From Stomoxys calcitrans (Eukaryota > Arthropoda > Insecta > Diptera > Muscidae), in contig NC_081553.1 in assembly GCF_963082655.1 (NCBI RefSeq), positions 35,747,048-35,811,047 of the forward strand: a stretch of 64,000 nucleotides of DNA, written 5' to 3'. Position 1 is the first letter of the stretch. Each line of letters opens with the position of its first letter. A program made the position numbers and the translations under genes. The notes under the pieces were generated by a model. The model saw only the letters and a list, made by a program, of their open reading frames with translations, made no database searches and had not been told where the DNA came from. This document shows positions 46,940 to 58,394 of the stretch, in pieces.

Positions 46940-47276
46940 TATAACTAATACAGGGAGGGACGGACGTAGAGAGTGACGGAAGGGACGGAAGTAGGAAGGG
47001 TCGAACGTAGGGGGGGACGGTCGCAGGGGGTCGGACATAGGAAGGGACGGACGTATGCAGGGACAGACGTATGGAGGGACGGACGTAGGGAGAGACAGAT
47101 GTGGGGAGGGACGGACGTAGGGAGGTACGGACGGAGAGAGGGACGGACACAAGGATGGAAGGACGCAGGGGGGACGGACGCAGGGGGGCGGCCTCAGGGG
47201 GGACGGACTCAGGGGGGACGGACTCAGGGGGGACGGACTCAGGGGGGGGGGGGGGGGGGGGGGCGGACGGCGGGGG
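46940..47276. repeat. Degenerate G-rich repeat leading into the minisatellite
   Basis: Imperfect copies of 'gggacggacgtaggga' (46950-47160), then a 17-mer like 'caggggggacggactcag' repeated four to five times, then a G homopolymer with few breaks (47233-47263). The unit resembles the 'cgtagggacggacggacg' segment of the element tail at 23876, suggesting expansion from such a tail. Confidence 0.8.
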
Positions 47277-48012
47277 GGACGGAGGGACGAAGGGAGGGAC
47301 GAAGGGAGGGACGAAGGGAGGGACGAAGGGAGGGACGAAGGGAGGGACGAAGGGAGGGACGAAGGGAGGGACGAAGGGAGGGACGAAGGGAGGGACGAAG
47401 GGAGGGACGAAGGGAGGGACGAAGGGAGGGACGAAGGGAGGGACGAAGGGAGGGACGAAGGGAGGGACGAAGGGAGGGACGAAGGGAGGGACGAAGGGAG
47501 GGACGAAGGGAGGGACGAAGGGAGGGACGAAGGGAGGGACGAAGGGAGGGACGAAGGGAGGGACGAAGGGAGGGACGAAGGGAGGGACGAAGGGAGGGAC
47601 GAAGGGAGGGACGAAGGGAGGGACGAAGGGAGGGACGAAGGGAGGGACGAAGGGAGGGACGAAGGGAGGGACGAAGGGAGGGACGAAGGGAGGGACGAAG
47701 GGAGGGACGAAGGGAGGGACGAAGGGAGGGACGAAGGGAGGGACGAAGGGAGGGACGAAGGGAGGGACGAAGGGAGGGACGAAGGGAGGGACGAAGGGAG
47801 GGACGAAGGGAGGGACGAAGGGAGGGACGAAGGGAGGGACGAAGGGAGGGACGAAGGGAGGGACGAAGGGAGGGACGAAGGGAGGGACGAAGGGAGGGAC
47901 GAAGGGAGGGACGAAGGGAGGGACGAAGGGAGGGACGAAGGGAAGGACGAAGGGAGGGACGAAGGGATGGACGAAGGGAGGGACGAAGGGAGGGACGAAG
48001 GGAGGGACGAAG
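47277..48012. repeat. 12-bp minisatellite (gggagggacgaa)n, about 61 copies
   Basis: Essentially perfect copies; I see changes only near 47944 (gaagg) and 47968 (gatgg). It gives artefactual frames on both strands (GRREG and KGGT repeats on plus, LRPSLRPS on minus). Every two units contain four GGG runs with 1- and 5-base loops, so the plus strand fits the G-quadruplex pattern throughout. Confidence 0.97.
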
Positions 48013-48456
48013 GGCCAAGTATGATGTAGTCCCCCCTTTGGTGTTTATAGGGTGGGTTTAGGGTATTATAAAGTCAGCACCGCCCGACTTTTGTCTTTCC
48101 TTACTGGTTTTTTTAAAGTTCTCGCCAGGATTCGAATCCGGAGGTCCTGCTAACAAAGTGCTAAGCCTATGTAAATCGCTGATCACTTTAAATTTGCCGC
48201 TTACATTTTTGTTATAAAACTTGTAACAGACATTATTACAGTTTTGAAGTTGATTGTTATACTCTCGGGATATGTAATTGGTTAAACATTAACACCTCAT
48301 ATATTAATGCGAAGTTTGTTTTACACATGTCCACTTTTTAAATTCATGTAGGCAAATAAGGCGTAATTTAATAACAATATTATAAAGTTCTAAGTGTATA
48401 ACAGTTTTGAATTTTTTACTGTTATGAAGATATAACTGTTATACAATTACTGCCAA
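48013..48456. other. AT-rich DNA with a possible SINE scrap
   Basis: A box-B-like 'ggattcgaatcc' context occurs at 48128-48140 (minus 'cggattcgaatcctggcg', as in SINE A), but nothing else of the SINE follows. Downstream there are 'gttataac' and 'ctgttatac' words that foreshadow the satellite at 49740. Confidence 0.4.
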
Positions 48457-48720
48457 TCATGGGTTGTATAAAAGTTGTGACTTAGCCCCTCTTACGTCAA
48501 TTCCAAGCTTAATGTGCCAATAACCACATTTTGGTAAAGCCCCATTTACAGTAGAGTGCCGGTCTTGAGCATCACGGAAGAAGTACGGCCCAATGACGCC
48601 TCTGGCCCATAAACCGTACCAAACCGTAATTTTTTCTAGATGCAATGATGAGTCATGGAGTAAGTGTGGATTGCTGTCTGAGCCTCATCGCTAAGGCTCT
48701 TAACGTTGAGGCCACTGACT
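48457..48720 (-). pseudogene. Tc1/mariner-type DDE transposase fragment
   Basis: Minus-strand 48457-48645 reads 'EKITVWYGLWARGVIGPYFF' then 'STVNG', which matches the segment between the first and second catalytic acidic residues and beyond in a widespread insect DDE transposase group ('VTVWCGLWAGGIIGPYFF'). Just upstream in another frame (about 48670-48700) is 'SDEAQ', equivalent to the catalytic SDEAH motif. So the start survives with an internal deletion and frameshift. The distal 'QQDGA' motif and the rest are missing. No terminal repeats were seen around it. Confidence 0.7.
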
Positions 48721-49738
48721 CCGAATTTCGCCAGCAAATTTTAATAATTTCGACTCGTTACTGTAGAGAAATGTCAAAAGAGCGGCAAAAAATATGACGT
48801 ATGCTATCGGTCTACTTTTGAAGCATCCCTGAAAAACAAAAACCCTCATATAACTCCCATATGGACGATCTCCTATTTAAAGTCCATAAATTAATCAATG
48901 ACTCAATTTCCCCTCATAAAGTAGTAACGAAACCCAATCACAACTCATTGTTCAACAGTAATTAAAAAATCTCCATAATTTTATGTATTATTCCCCCTTA
49001 CAAAATTGACATCGTCTATTTAAATTCTTTTTCACCATTATTCCCTCATATATACTCCCACACAACTAATTGAAAAAAAGCTCTTTAGCCATTCGTTTTT
49101 ATATTCAATTTAAAAATCCATTTGCTTTGCATTTCTTTGGCTAATGAAGTTCATAACTCTTACACCGGTATTAGAGAACAGTCAATCGATTTTGCAAATA
49201 AGGGATACGAGAAGAAAAGGACCCTTACAGATGTTCGAAACGACTGCAAAAAAAACTCATTAACAAATGCATTTAATTTAATTTCTCTTCTCTTCTTGGT
49301 TTTACCCGCTTTATATGCTTGGCCACTTTGGGCTAGTAAGCACAAGCAGGGGGAGATGAAGAGCAAGAGAGAGAGAGAGAGAGAGAGAGTTGGAGAGCTT
49401 GCCAAAGTAGCTCATCTAATTTTAGCTAAATCCCTAACGTTTGTTTTAATGGAACTGTTGATGCTGCAAAAATGGAATAACAATCGTTAAAAGTAGCATT
49501 TAATGAGTTTGCAAAACAATCAATAGATTTTATGATCCATCCTCTCGAACCATTGCAGTCATACTTGCTCAACACCAACACCCAATCACCAACACATACT
49601 ACTTAGCCATAATAATCGTTATTTAATTAAATTCATGCAAAAAAGGTTATTGAAATGGAATGTTAATAAAAGCTAGTAAAATGGGCAGTATGACTGGGCA
49701 ACATTTTTTTTATACCCAACTCCAAGGATCTTTGAAAA
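48721..49738. other. Single-copy-looking DNA, no gene
   Basis: A decayed 153-bp-unit scrap may lie near 48845-48900 ('cccatatggacgatctcc'). There is a (GA)n tract at about 49367-49389. A plus-strand frame at 49122-49490 (122 codons) crosses the GA tract and shows no domain. Confidence 0.5.
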
Positions 49739-49739
49739 A

Positions 49740-52620
49740 TCCTCAATAGGGTCTAGGAGACACATACTACCAATGAATACGGATGGTGCCCATAACATTT
49801 AACTCACCTTATGTGCCCTCTGGAAAGCAAATCAGAAAGTGGGTTTATGGTGTTATGTTGGTCCTTGCTGTAAATACTGAAGGAGCTAAAGATAGAATCA
49901 GTTATAACAGTAAACCTCATTATGCAAAAAGTGTTATACACTTATTATTCATTTATCCGGAAAGTGTTATACTGTTATGCTTTTTAAATAGAAGTTATAA
50001 CAGTTAAATAGAAGTTATAACAGTTAATTCAACGAGTGTTATACTGTCAACTCAATTATCCGAAAAGTGTTATACTGTTATTCTTACTATTTTATTTAAA
50101 ATTTTTGCAAATAAATGTAATGGGTCCTCTCACCACTATGTGTGATGTGAATTCCAGCTGTAAATGCTGGAAGAGCTAAAGTTAGAATCATTTATAACAG
50201 TTAACCCAAACCCGAAAAGTGTTATACTACTCACTCAATTATTCAAAATATTCAAAGCTGTTACATTTATTTCATTAAAAGACTATAAAAAACACAAGTT
50301 GTCATCATTTATAACAGTAAATACAAAAATCGGGATACTGTAAACTCTATTATCTGAAAAGTATTATACTGTTATACTTGTAAATTTATTTTAAATTTTC
50401 CAAAAAAAAGGTAATATGTCTTCTCATCGCTATATGTGATGTTGGTTCTAGGTATAAATGCTGCAGGAGCTAAAATTACAATCACAGTATAACAGTTAAC
50501 GCCATTATCCGAAAAGTGTTATAACGTTATTATTTAATTAATTTAATTGCACTTGATTTTGTTTAAAGGCTATAAAAACACAACTTGCTCTCAGTTATAA
50601 TAGTTAATCCAAAAAGTGTTATACTGTGAATTCAATTATATGAAAAGTGTTATACTTTTCATTTCATTTTAAGTCATTTGCAAAAATGTGTAATGGCTCT
50701 ATTCTTGGCTATGTGTGATGTTGGTTCTAGTTGCAAATGTTTCAGAAGCTACAAATATACACAGTTATAACATCTAACCCCATTATTCGAAAAGTGTTAT
50801 ACTGTTATTATTCAATTATTTGAAAAGTTTTATACGTGATTTTTGAATTTATAAAACAGTTAATCCAAAAAGTGTTTCACCGTTAACTCGATTATTCGAA
50901 AAATGTTTAACTGTTATACGTTTTTTTTAATCATTTTTTCTTACAAAAAATTTAATAGGTCTTCTCCTGTTTAGGTGCGATGATGGTCCTTGGTATAAAT
51001 GTGGGAGGAGCTGAAATAAAACTCAGTTATAACAGTTAAAGCCATAATATTAAAAGTGTTATACTGCTATTATTCCATTGTTCGAAAAGTCGTGTACAGT
51101 TATACTTTTCTTAAGGCTTTAAAAAGCGCAAGTGTTATTCAGTTACAATAGTTAATACAAAAAGTGTATATTGTTCAATTATGTGAAAAGTGTTATACTT
51201 TTCCATATATTTTAAATTGTTTGCAAAAAAAATTAAATGGGTTTTCTCTTGGCTATGTGTGATTTTGCTCCTAGGGGTAGGTGCCGGAAAAGCAAAAATT
51301 AGAATCAGTTATAACAGTTAACCCCATTATTCGATTATGTGAAAAGTGTTATACTTGTTTTTTTTTAAGCTTTAAAAATGACAAGTTATCATCATTTATA
51401 ACAGTTAATCCAAAGAGTGTTACACTGTTAACTCAATACTTCGAAAAGTGTTATACCGTTAACATTTTTCTTCTAAAAGTGTTTAACTGTTATACTTTTT
51501 ATTTTATTTTAATTATTTTCAACAAAAAAAAGTGTAATGGGTCTTCTCCTGGTTATGTATGATTTTGAACCTTGCTGTTAATGTGGGAGGAGCGTAAAAT
51601 AGAATCATTTATGAAAGTTAAAGCCATTATCTGAAAAGTGTTATACTGCTATTATTCCATTATTCAAAAAGTCGTGTACTGTTATACTTTTTTTAAAGGC
51701 TTTAAAAAGCTTAAGTTTTGTAAAAGTTAAACCAAAAACTGTTAAATCAAGTATCCGTAAAGTGTTATACCATTATACTTTTATTTTATTTAATATTTTT
51801 CGCAAAGAAGTGTAATGTGTCTTGGTCTTAGGTGTAAATGCTGAAAGAGCTTAAAGTATAATCAGTTATAACAGTTAACCTCATTATTCGATAAGTGTTA
51901 TACTGTTATTATTCAATTATTCAAAAAGTCTTACATAGTTATTTATCTTTTTTTTTAAAGGCTATAAGAAAACCCAAGTTGATGTCAGTTATAACAGTTA
52001 ATCTAGATAGTTTAATACTGTTAACACAATTATCTGAAAAGTGTTATACATTTGATTTTATTTGAAATTGTTTGCAAAAAAATTTGACGGGCCTTTCCTG
52101 GCTATGTATGATGTTGAAGCTAGGTATAAATAGTAGAGGACCTAACAATGTGTCTTCTAATCCTTATATGTGAGATTGGTCTTAGGTGTAAATGCCATAG
52201 GAGTTGAAATTAAAATCAGTTATAACAGTTAACCCCATTTTCCGAAAAGTGTGGTACTGTTATGATTCAATTAACCGAACAGTGTTATGTATGTTTCATT
52301 TAAGGCTTTAAAAATAAACCGTAATCAGTTATAACAGTTAATTTAGGGCGCCCCGGTAGCCGAGTTGGTAGCGTGCTTCAATAACCAGTTCAGCAGTCGT
52401 GGATTCGATTCCCGCCAGAGGCCTTGGTCTGTCGCTACTGTGGTATCACAATGGACCCAAAATTGTCTAAGTGTGTCTGTAAAGGACCTAACCTAACCAT
52501 ATAACAGTTATAATAGTTAATTCCAAAGTGGCCATACTGTTATACTGCTAACTCCATTGTCCGAAAAGTGTTATACTACTATATTTGTTATTTAATTTTA
52601 CAATGTTTCCAATTTAATGG
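49740..52620. repeat. Satellite of about 280-bp units rich in ttataacagtt
   Basis: About nine to ten diverged units. The anchor 'taatgggtcttctcctgg'/'tatgtgtgatgttgg' recurs at about 50118, 50411, 50690, 50951, 51235, 51535, 51813 and 52085 (spacings 261-300). Each unit holds several 'cagttataacagttaa' and 'gaaaagtgttatactgttat' words. It is unrelated to the 153-bp family. No coding signal. A SINE-like element is inserted at 52346. Confidence 0.85.
52346..52498 (+). mobile_element. tRNA-derived SINE, family B
   Basis: Box A-like 'tagccgagttggtagcgtgc' and box B 'ggattcgattccc' with tRNA-like spacing, then a body 'ggtatcacaatggaccc', 'taagtgtgtctgtaaagg', ending 'acctaacctaacc'. No closed acceptor stem and no anticodon arm I trust, so it is not a tRNA gene. 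It is inserted within the 280-bp satellite. No certain target duplication. Confidence 0.7.
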
Positions 52621-54290
52621 ATCCTCTTACCACTTTCAACCCAACCATAACCAAATCCCCATGCATCTCTAATAGAAGATGCTCCAAATAATGATTTATT
52701 CATAGCTTAGCTCTTGGCAAATTCACCTGTAAATTTTAGAGAACCTGCTGCTACGCTGCATGAGCACACCCACTTAGCCCCCCACAATGCACATCTTGCC
52801 TATGGCATTTTAATAATCTCACACTTATGGTCTGTTGACATGGAGCAGCGGGTCAACTGAGTATGGCCTAAAGGATTTTTGTGGTTTCGTTGATAACCCT
52901 TTGCTGCTGCAGCAACAATGGAATGTTCGCACTCGTACTCACACCTACAGAGACAAACAAACACACACACACACACCACAAGCATAAAGGAAACCAAGTA
53001 ATCTAGCGAACCGATAGCAATAAACCACCACTACCTCCAATGCCAACAACAACAATAAGAACAATTATAATTTTAATTCGATTGGCACACCCAAGAGACA
53101 CCACCGGCTGTGAATGGCTTACATGAATTTACCATGGCTTAAAGGACGACGGTGACACTAGCAACCATTAGCAGGCAGTAAGGCAGGCAGCGGCTGCAAA
53201 AAAGCTTATTTTATTATTCTGAGTAGAGGGGGAAAGAAAAACAAAGGACATGATGTCGAGTCTAACCTTTTACGATCACAAAAGGCCATTTATGCATTCA
53301 CCTTGGTTAGATTCTTCTTTGGGGTTTTTTTTTTTTTTTATTTAAACTTCCATTTTGGCATACTTTGGAAAGTATCCAACTAATAAGCCCTGAATGGAAG
53401 AGCATAGAAGAGATACAAACACACACAAGTGTAAAACTCTCGCACTGAACTATGCATTAGCGCCAAGGGAAATACACTCAAAGAATTTTTTTTTTTTTTC
53501 GTAGAGACAGAGACCAGAAGCCAACTCAATTTTCTTTTAAGTATCTCTAGAGAAACCTTAACCCTGCATTCTTTCTTTTTTCTAACAAATCTTCAATTCC
53601 CTTCACAATCACCTATGCCAACATATTGTTGCAAATTTTTGGCGTGCATATTTGCAATCCTTTTTTTATGCGCCTTTTAGAGATTACCACTCCTTGTTGC
53701 ACTTGGCCTCAAATGAAGAAATGGAAAAAATTTTTTTTTTTTTTTTTTGGGGGGGGGTTTCTCTTTCAATTTGTCGGTTTTGTTAAATGTGTGCTCGTCG
53801 TCGACAAACCTATCCCTTGGTGTGCTCCGGTGTGAGCTTTTAAGTTGTTCTTGTTGCTATTTAGATAAAATTTATTCTAGCAGCAGTAGCAGACACCGGA
53901 CATAAGGACGACGGAATGGCCACGACGACAGCGGAAACAGGAAAAGGCTTGCCAACATCAGCTAGTCATGTGGTCATTTATTTAAGCTCAATTGAATTAA
54001 GTTTTGAATTTTGAGTACACACAGTCAGGCTGCTGACTGCCGCCTGCCGCCAGCCTGTAGTCATCGTTCTCGTTCTTGTTGATGTTGATGTTCTCTGTAG
54101 GATGGCATCGCCTTTTGGAATAATATGTGGAACAGCAAAAACCACACAACTTGTAGCGGTGGCAACACACAGCCTTTTATATCCAGAATTCTATGTGCTT
54201 TTGTGGCAACACATGGGGTGCACATGGAAGTTTTAACAGTTTTAAGTCAAAGAAGGTGAGAAGAGTTAAAGGAAAATTGAGTTTGGGTAA
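52620..54290. other. Single-copy-looking DNA, no gene
   Basis: CA tract at about 52960-52977; long T-runs near 53325 and 53489, and T/G runs near 53731-53757. No coding frame supported. Confidence 0.5.
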
Positions 54291-56410
54291 TAAATTTGCC
54301 CTAAACGGACCTAAGACCTTTAATTGAGGGATTGATCTATATGGGGGCCATAACAAGGTATAGTCCAAAATAGCCCATATTCCAACTAAACCTGCGTGTG
54401 GACCAAAAATAATACGAATTCAATTTTGTCGAAGTTTCTCGCAGAAATGAAATACAGACAAAGTTTTCAATAGAAACACAATGCTTGGCGCAGTTGGTGA
54501 TGGTCAAACCAAAACACTTCATGCGAAATTTCAACCAAATCGGATAATAATTGCGCCCCCTAGAAGCAAACGATATCAAGATCCGAGATCGGATTATATG
54601 GGAGCTATATCAGGTTATGAGCCGATTTGGTTCATAGTTGGCAAATTTATTAGAGGTTCAAATAAACCACTTGGTGCAAAATTTCAACCAAATCGGGTAA
54701 GAATTGCGCCCTCTATAGGCTCAAGAAGTCAAGATCCGAGATCGGTTTATATGGGAGCTATACCAGGTTATAATCCGATTTGAGCGGTACTTAATGCAGT
54801 TGTTAGAAGTCATAACAAAACACTTGGTGCAAAATTTCGGCCAAATCGGATAAAAATTGCGCCCTCTACAGGCTCAAGAAGTCAAGATCCGAGATCGGTT
54901 TGTATGGGAGCTATATCAGGCTATAAACCGATTTCAGGCGTATTTAATACAGTTGTTGGAAGGTATAAAAAAGCACTTGGTGCAAAATTTCAACCAAATC
55001 GGGTAAGAATTGCGCCCTCTAGAGGCTCAAGAAGTCAAGATCCAAGATCGGTTTATATGGCAGCTATATCAGGTTATGAACCGATTTGAGCCGTACTTAA
55101 CAAAGTTGTTGAAAGTCATGACAAACCACTTGGTGCAAAATTTCAGCCAAATCGGATAAGAATTGCGCCCTCTAGAGGCTCAAGAAGTCAAGATCCGAGA
55201 TCGGTTTATATGAGAGCTATATCAGGTTATGAACCGATATGAGCCGTACTTAACACAGAAGGTGGAAGTCATAGCAAAACACTTGGTGCAAAATTTCAGC
55301 CAAATCGGGTAAGAATTGCGCCCTCTAGAGGCTCAAGAAGTCAAGATCCGAGATCGGTTTATATGGGACCTATATCAGGTTGTGAACCGATTTGAGCTGT
55401 ATTTTACATAATTGTTGGAAGTCATAAGAAAACACTTGGTGCAAAATTTCAGCCAAATCGGGTAAGAATTCCGCCCTCTAGAGGCTCAAGAAGTCAAGAT
55501 CCGAGATCGGTTTATATGGGAGCTATATCAGGTTATGGACCGATTTGAGCCGCACTTAACACAGTTGTTGGAAGTCATAATAAAACACCTCATGCTAAAT
55601 TTCACACACATCGGATAAGAATTGCGCCTTCTAGAGGCTCAAGAAGTCAAGATCCGAGATCGGTTTATATGGGAGCTATATCAGGTTATGAGCTGATTTG
55701 AGCCGTACTTAAAACAGTTGTTAGAAGTCATAACAAAACACTTGGTGCAAAATTTCATCTAAATCGGATAAGAATTGCGCCCTCTAGAGTCTCAAGAATT
55801 CAAGACCCGAGATCGGTTTATATGGGAGCTATACCAGGTTTTAATCCGATTTGAGCGGTACTTAATGCAGTTGTTAGAAGTCATAACAAAACACTTGGTG
55901 CAAAATTTCGGCCAAATCGGATAAAAATTGCGCCCTCTAGAGGCTCAAGAAGTCAAGATCCGAGACCGGTTTGTATGGGAGCTATATCAGGTTATGAACC
56001 GATTTGAGCCGTACTTAACACAGTTATTGGAAGTCATAACAAAACAGTTGGTGCAAAATTTCAGTCAAATCGGATAAGAATTGCGCCCTCTAGAGGCTAA
56101 TGAAGTCAACATCCGATATCGGTTATATGGCAGCTATACCAAAACATGAATCGATATGGTCCATTTACAATCCCAGCCGACCTAAAGTTATAAGAAGTAT
56201 TTGTGCAAAATTTCAAGCACCTAGCTTTACACCTTCGAAAGTTTGCGTGCTTTCAACAGACAGACAGAAAGACGGACATGGATAAATCGACTTAGAATGT
56301 CAAGCCGATCAAGAATATATAAACTCTGTTGGCTCTCAGATCAATATTTCAATGTGTTACAGACGGATTGACGAAATTATTAAACCCTCATCCTATAGTG
56401 GAGGGTAAAA
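54290..56410 (+). mobile_element. A-type 153-bp-unit element: about 11 units and tail
   Basis: A short B-like piece (54290-54410) and then from 54481 a regular plus-oriented A array: 'gatcggtttatatgggagc', 'tatatcaggttatgaaccg', 'aaaacacttggtgcaaaat', 'aattgcgccctctagaggc'. It has an exact 153-bp period. The segment 54740-54920 recurs at 55811-55991. The tail at 56205-56408 is complete ('cagacagacagaaagacgg', 'ccgatcaagaatatata', 'ctcatcctatagtggagg'). No head is recognised. Confidence 0.85.
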
Positions 56411-56722
56411 ATGCAAATTTTTGCCCATGAACATTCCACTAAGGAACAGGGGCAAACTTCTCACATATCAATGACTGCAGTCCGATTCAAGTTTAACCTC
56501 AATGATAAGGGGCCTCCGTTTTATAGCCGAGTACGAACGGCGTGCCGTAGTGCGACACCTCTTTGGAGAGAAGTTTTACATGGCAAAGTATCTCACAAAT
56601 GTTGTCAGCATTAGGAGAGGAAAACCACCACTGGAAATTTTTTTCTGATTTTCCGCCAGGATTCGAACCCAGGCGTTCAGCGTCATAGGCGGACATGCTA
56701 ACCTCTGCGCTACGGTGGCCTC
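56411..56722 (-). mobile_element. tRNA-derived SINE (family A), full length
   Basis: Minus strand: head 'gaggccaccgtagcgcagag', box B 'gggttcgaatcctgg', body and the 3' end 'gggcaaaaatttgcat'. It abuts the end of the A-type tail ('ggagggtaaaa'), so it landed at or very near the element terminus. Confidence 0.85.
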
Positions 56723-57115
56723 GGTGGTACAAAAATAAAATTTTATGGAAACAAAATTTTGACAAAATTTCCCAGGCAAAATAGTTTTGACAAAATTTAC
56801 TAGAAAATTGTTAGAAAATTTTGATTTTTATATCCTACATCACCACTGTGGTACCGGGTATTATAGATTTGTGCATTTGTGCATCCCCCAACAATTAGTG
56901 TGACATTTTTATGCCAAATTCGTACTCTACTCTTAAATACCTTTCATTTTATACCCATATTGTCCCAATCGGTAGACATGTCCGTTCGGGTGGGTTTTGG
57001 GATAGGGCGTCCCCCCAGGTTATTTCGTGTTTTGGAGGTACCATAAGGTGGCATAAAAAATTTCACTTAAATCGGTGCACCCATCTCCGATTTCATAATA
57101 AAGTCATCTTAAAAA
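56723..57115. repeat. Short aaaattttgacaaaattt spacer and family C units
   Basis: 56735-56820 has repeated 'acaaaattttgacaaaattt'-like words. From about 56822, 'tatcctacatcaccactgtgg' with a small palindrome and 'taccgggtattata' leads into two family C units in reverse orientation ('ttaaatacctttcatttta', 'cccatattgtcccaatcgg'). Confidence 0.55.
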
Positions 57116-58254
57116 CTTTTTTCACCACCCCACTGGCCATCTTCAGCCCAGTATTTAGTTTAAAATTTTCGACACGACAAGAAATGGTCTACGTAAAATG
57201 TTTATTAAATGTGGTCTTGATATTTTTATTATACACTCTGCGGTAGATGTTGTCGTCGTCGACATACAGGGTGGCTGATGAATATTGCTACAATGATGAA
57301 TATTGCTACATTTTTTTTTCGGTGTATGGAATACATTTTTCTTTTATTCATGTTAAATTAAATTATTAAATTAATTATTAAATTATTATTAATTAAATTA
57401 ATTAATTAATTAATTAAATTAATTATTAAATTATTATTATTAAATAGAAAAAAAGTTATTACATTTTTTTTTGGTAGCGGCTTTCATCAGCCACCCTGTA
57501 GGTCTACACAAAAACACACCAACCAGCAAGCAAATATAGCATTTCGACTTGCAATTTTTTGGGGTTAAAGCATACCAAAGGAGTGGTCGTTGGGCTCAGC
57601 CCAACAAGGATACAAGCAAACCAGCCAAGTGGAGAGGGCGAGAGACGTGCTGACCAGCGGAAGTACCAGCAATATTTTATAGAATTTTTTTTTTCGGTTT
57701 ATTCTCGTAATGCCATTGTCAAAGAATACTTTTGGGGCATCCTTGCAGCACAAGGCGGCAAAAGGAGGGCTACATTTTGATGATAATTGAATCTAAGTTA
57801 AATCTAATACACAATGACGACAATGCGAGCCATTTGGGTCAGAACATATAGACGAACAATAGTTGCAAATGAAATTACATTACAAACTATAATTTAATGT
57901 ACATATTTCCATATTTACATGGAAGAGGTTTTTTTTCCTTTTTTGCATGGCACTTTGGAAATTTTGTTGGATTCTCAAATGAACTTAAAGCTGGGTCATT
58001 AGTATGGGCGGCAACGATGAGGTTTAACTTATTTTAAGCTTTAAATAAAAGCACTTAGGCAAAATAGATGTGGTAGTGCGGCTGCTCTCTAGATATTTAA
58101 GGCCAAATTTGGATTTCGAATTCGTAAAACATTTAAGAAGAAAATTTTCTTTTAAAAAAATTTCATTTTGTCGAAATTTATTTTTTAAAATTTTTTTGAA
58201 AATCTTCTTTTTTCGTACTAAAAAAATGGGTTTTTTATACCCACTACTGGCGTT
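57116..58254. other. Single-copy-looking DNA hosting a MITE
   Basis: Apart from the MITE at 57267-57498 I see no repeat family or gene. There are A/T-rich stretches near 58140-58230. Confidence 0.5.
57267..57498 (-). mobile_element. 232-bp TA-flanked MITE, copy 3
   Basis: Reverse-orientation copy of the elements at 32272 and 42213, again 232 bp and by eye without a difference. TA at 57265-57266 and 57499-57500. Inserted in non-repetitive-looking DNA, so the insertion site is the best place for presence/absence typing. Confidence 0.9.
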
Positions 58255-58394
58255 TGTTTGAAGATCGCTGAGCACATAGACAGGGGTCATAACCGAACAC
58301 TGTGCAATAGCATGACCACGAGCATGAGAATACCGCACTGGGCCTATCGAAGGCAATCAATACGGTCAGTCATGACAAACTTAAGGGAGTTTTT
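58255..58394 (+). pseudogene. Reverse transcriptase motif-A fragment (copy 1)
   Basis: In one frame 'IAEHIDRGHNRT'; after a frame change 'NTALGLSKAINTVSHDKLKG'. This matches the RT motif A region 'LDLSKAFDTVSH', but the catalytic Asp positions are changed (LD to LG, FD to IN). The homologous piece at 59585 retains them. It is bounded on the right by the start of an A-type element. Confidence 0.7.

Noticed and set aside
46973..48061. Long frames on both strands across the G-rich minisatellite (362, 307 and 259 codons)
   Set aside because: The 12-bp unit has no stop in these frames, so all are artefacts of the tandem repeat.
48118..48160. Truncated SINE at the box B-like 'ggattcgaatcc'
   Set aside because: Similarity does not extend beyond about 25 bp, and the following sequence differs from the SINE head.
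49122..49490. 122-codon frame as a host gene
   Set aside because: It crosses a (GA)n microsatellite and shows no domain; a frame of similar length is open on the other strand.
54481..55089. Possible repetitive protein encoded by the A array
   Set aside because: The frame is open only because the unit length is a multiple of three; stops appear irregularly between units, starts are internal methionines, and the same arrays appear open in either orientation.
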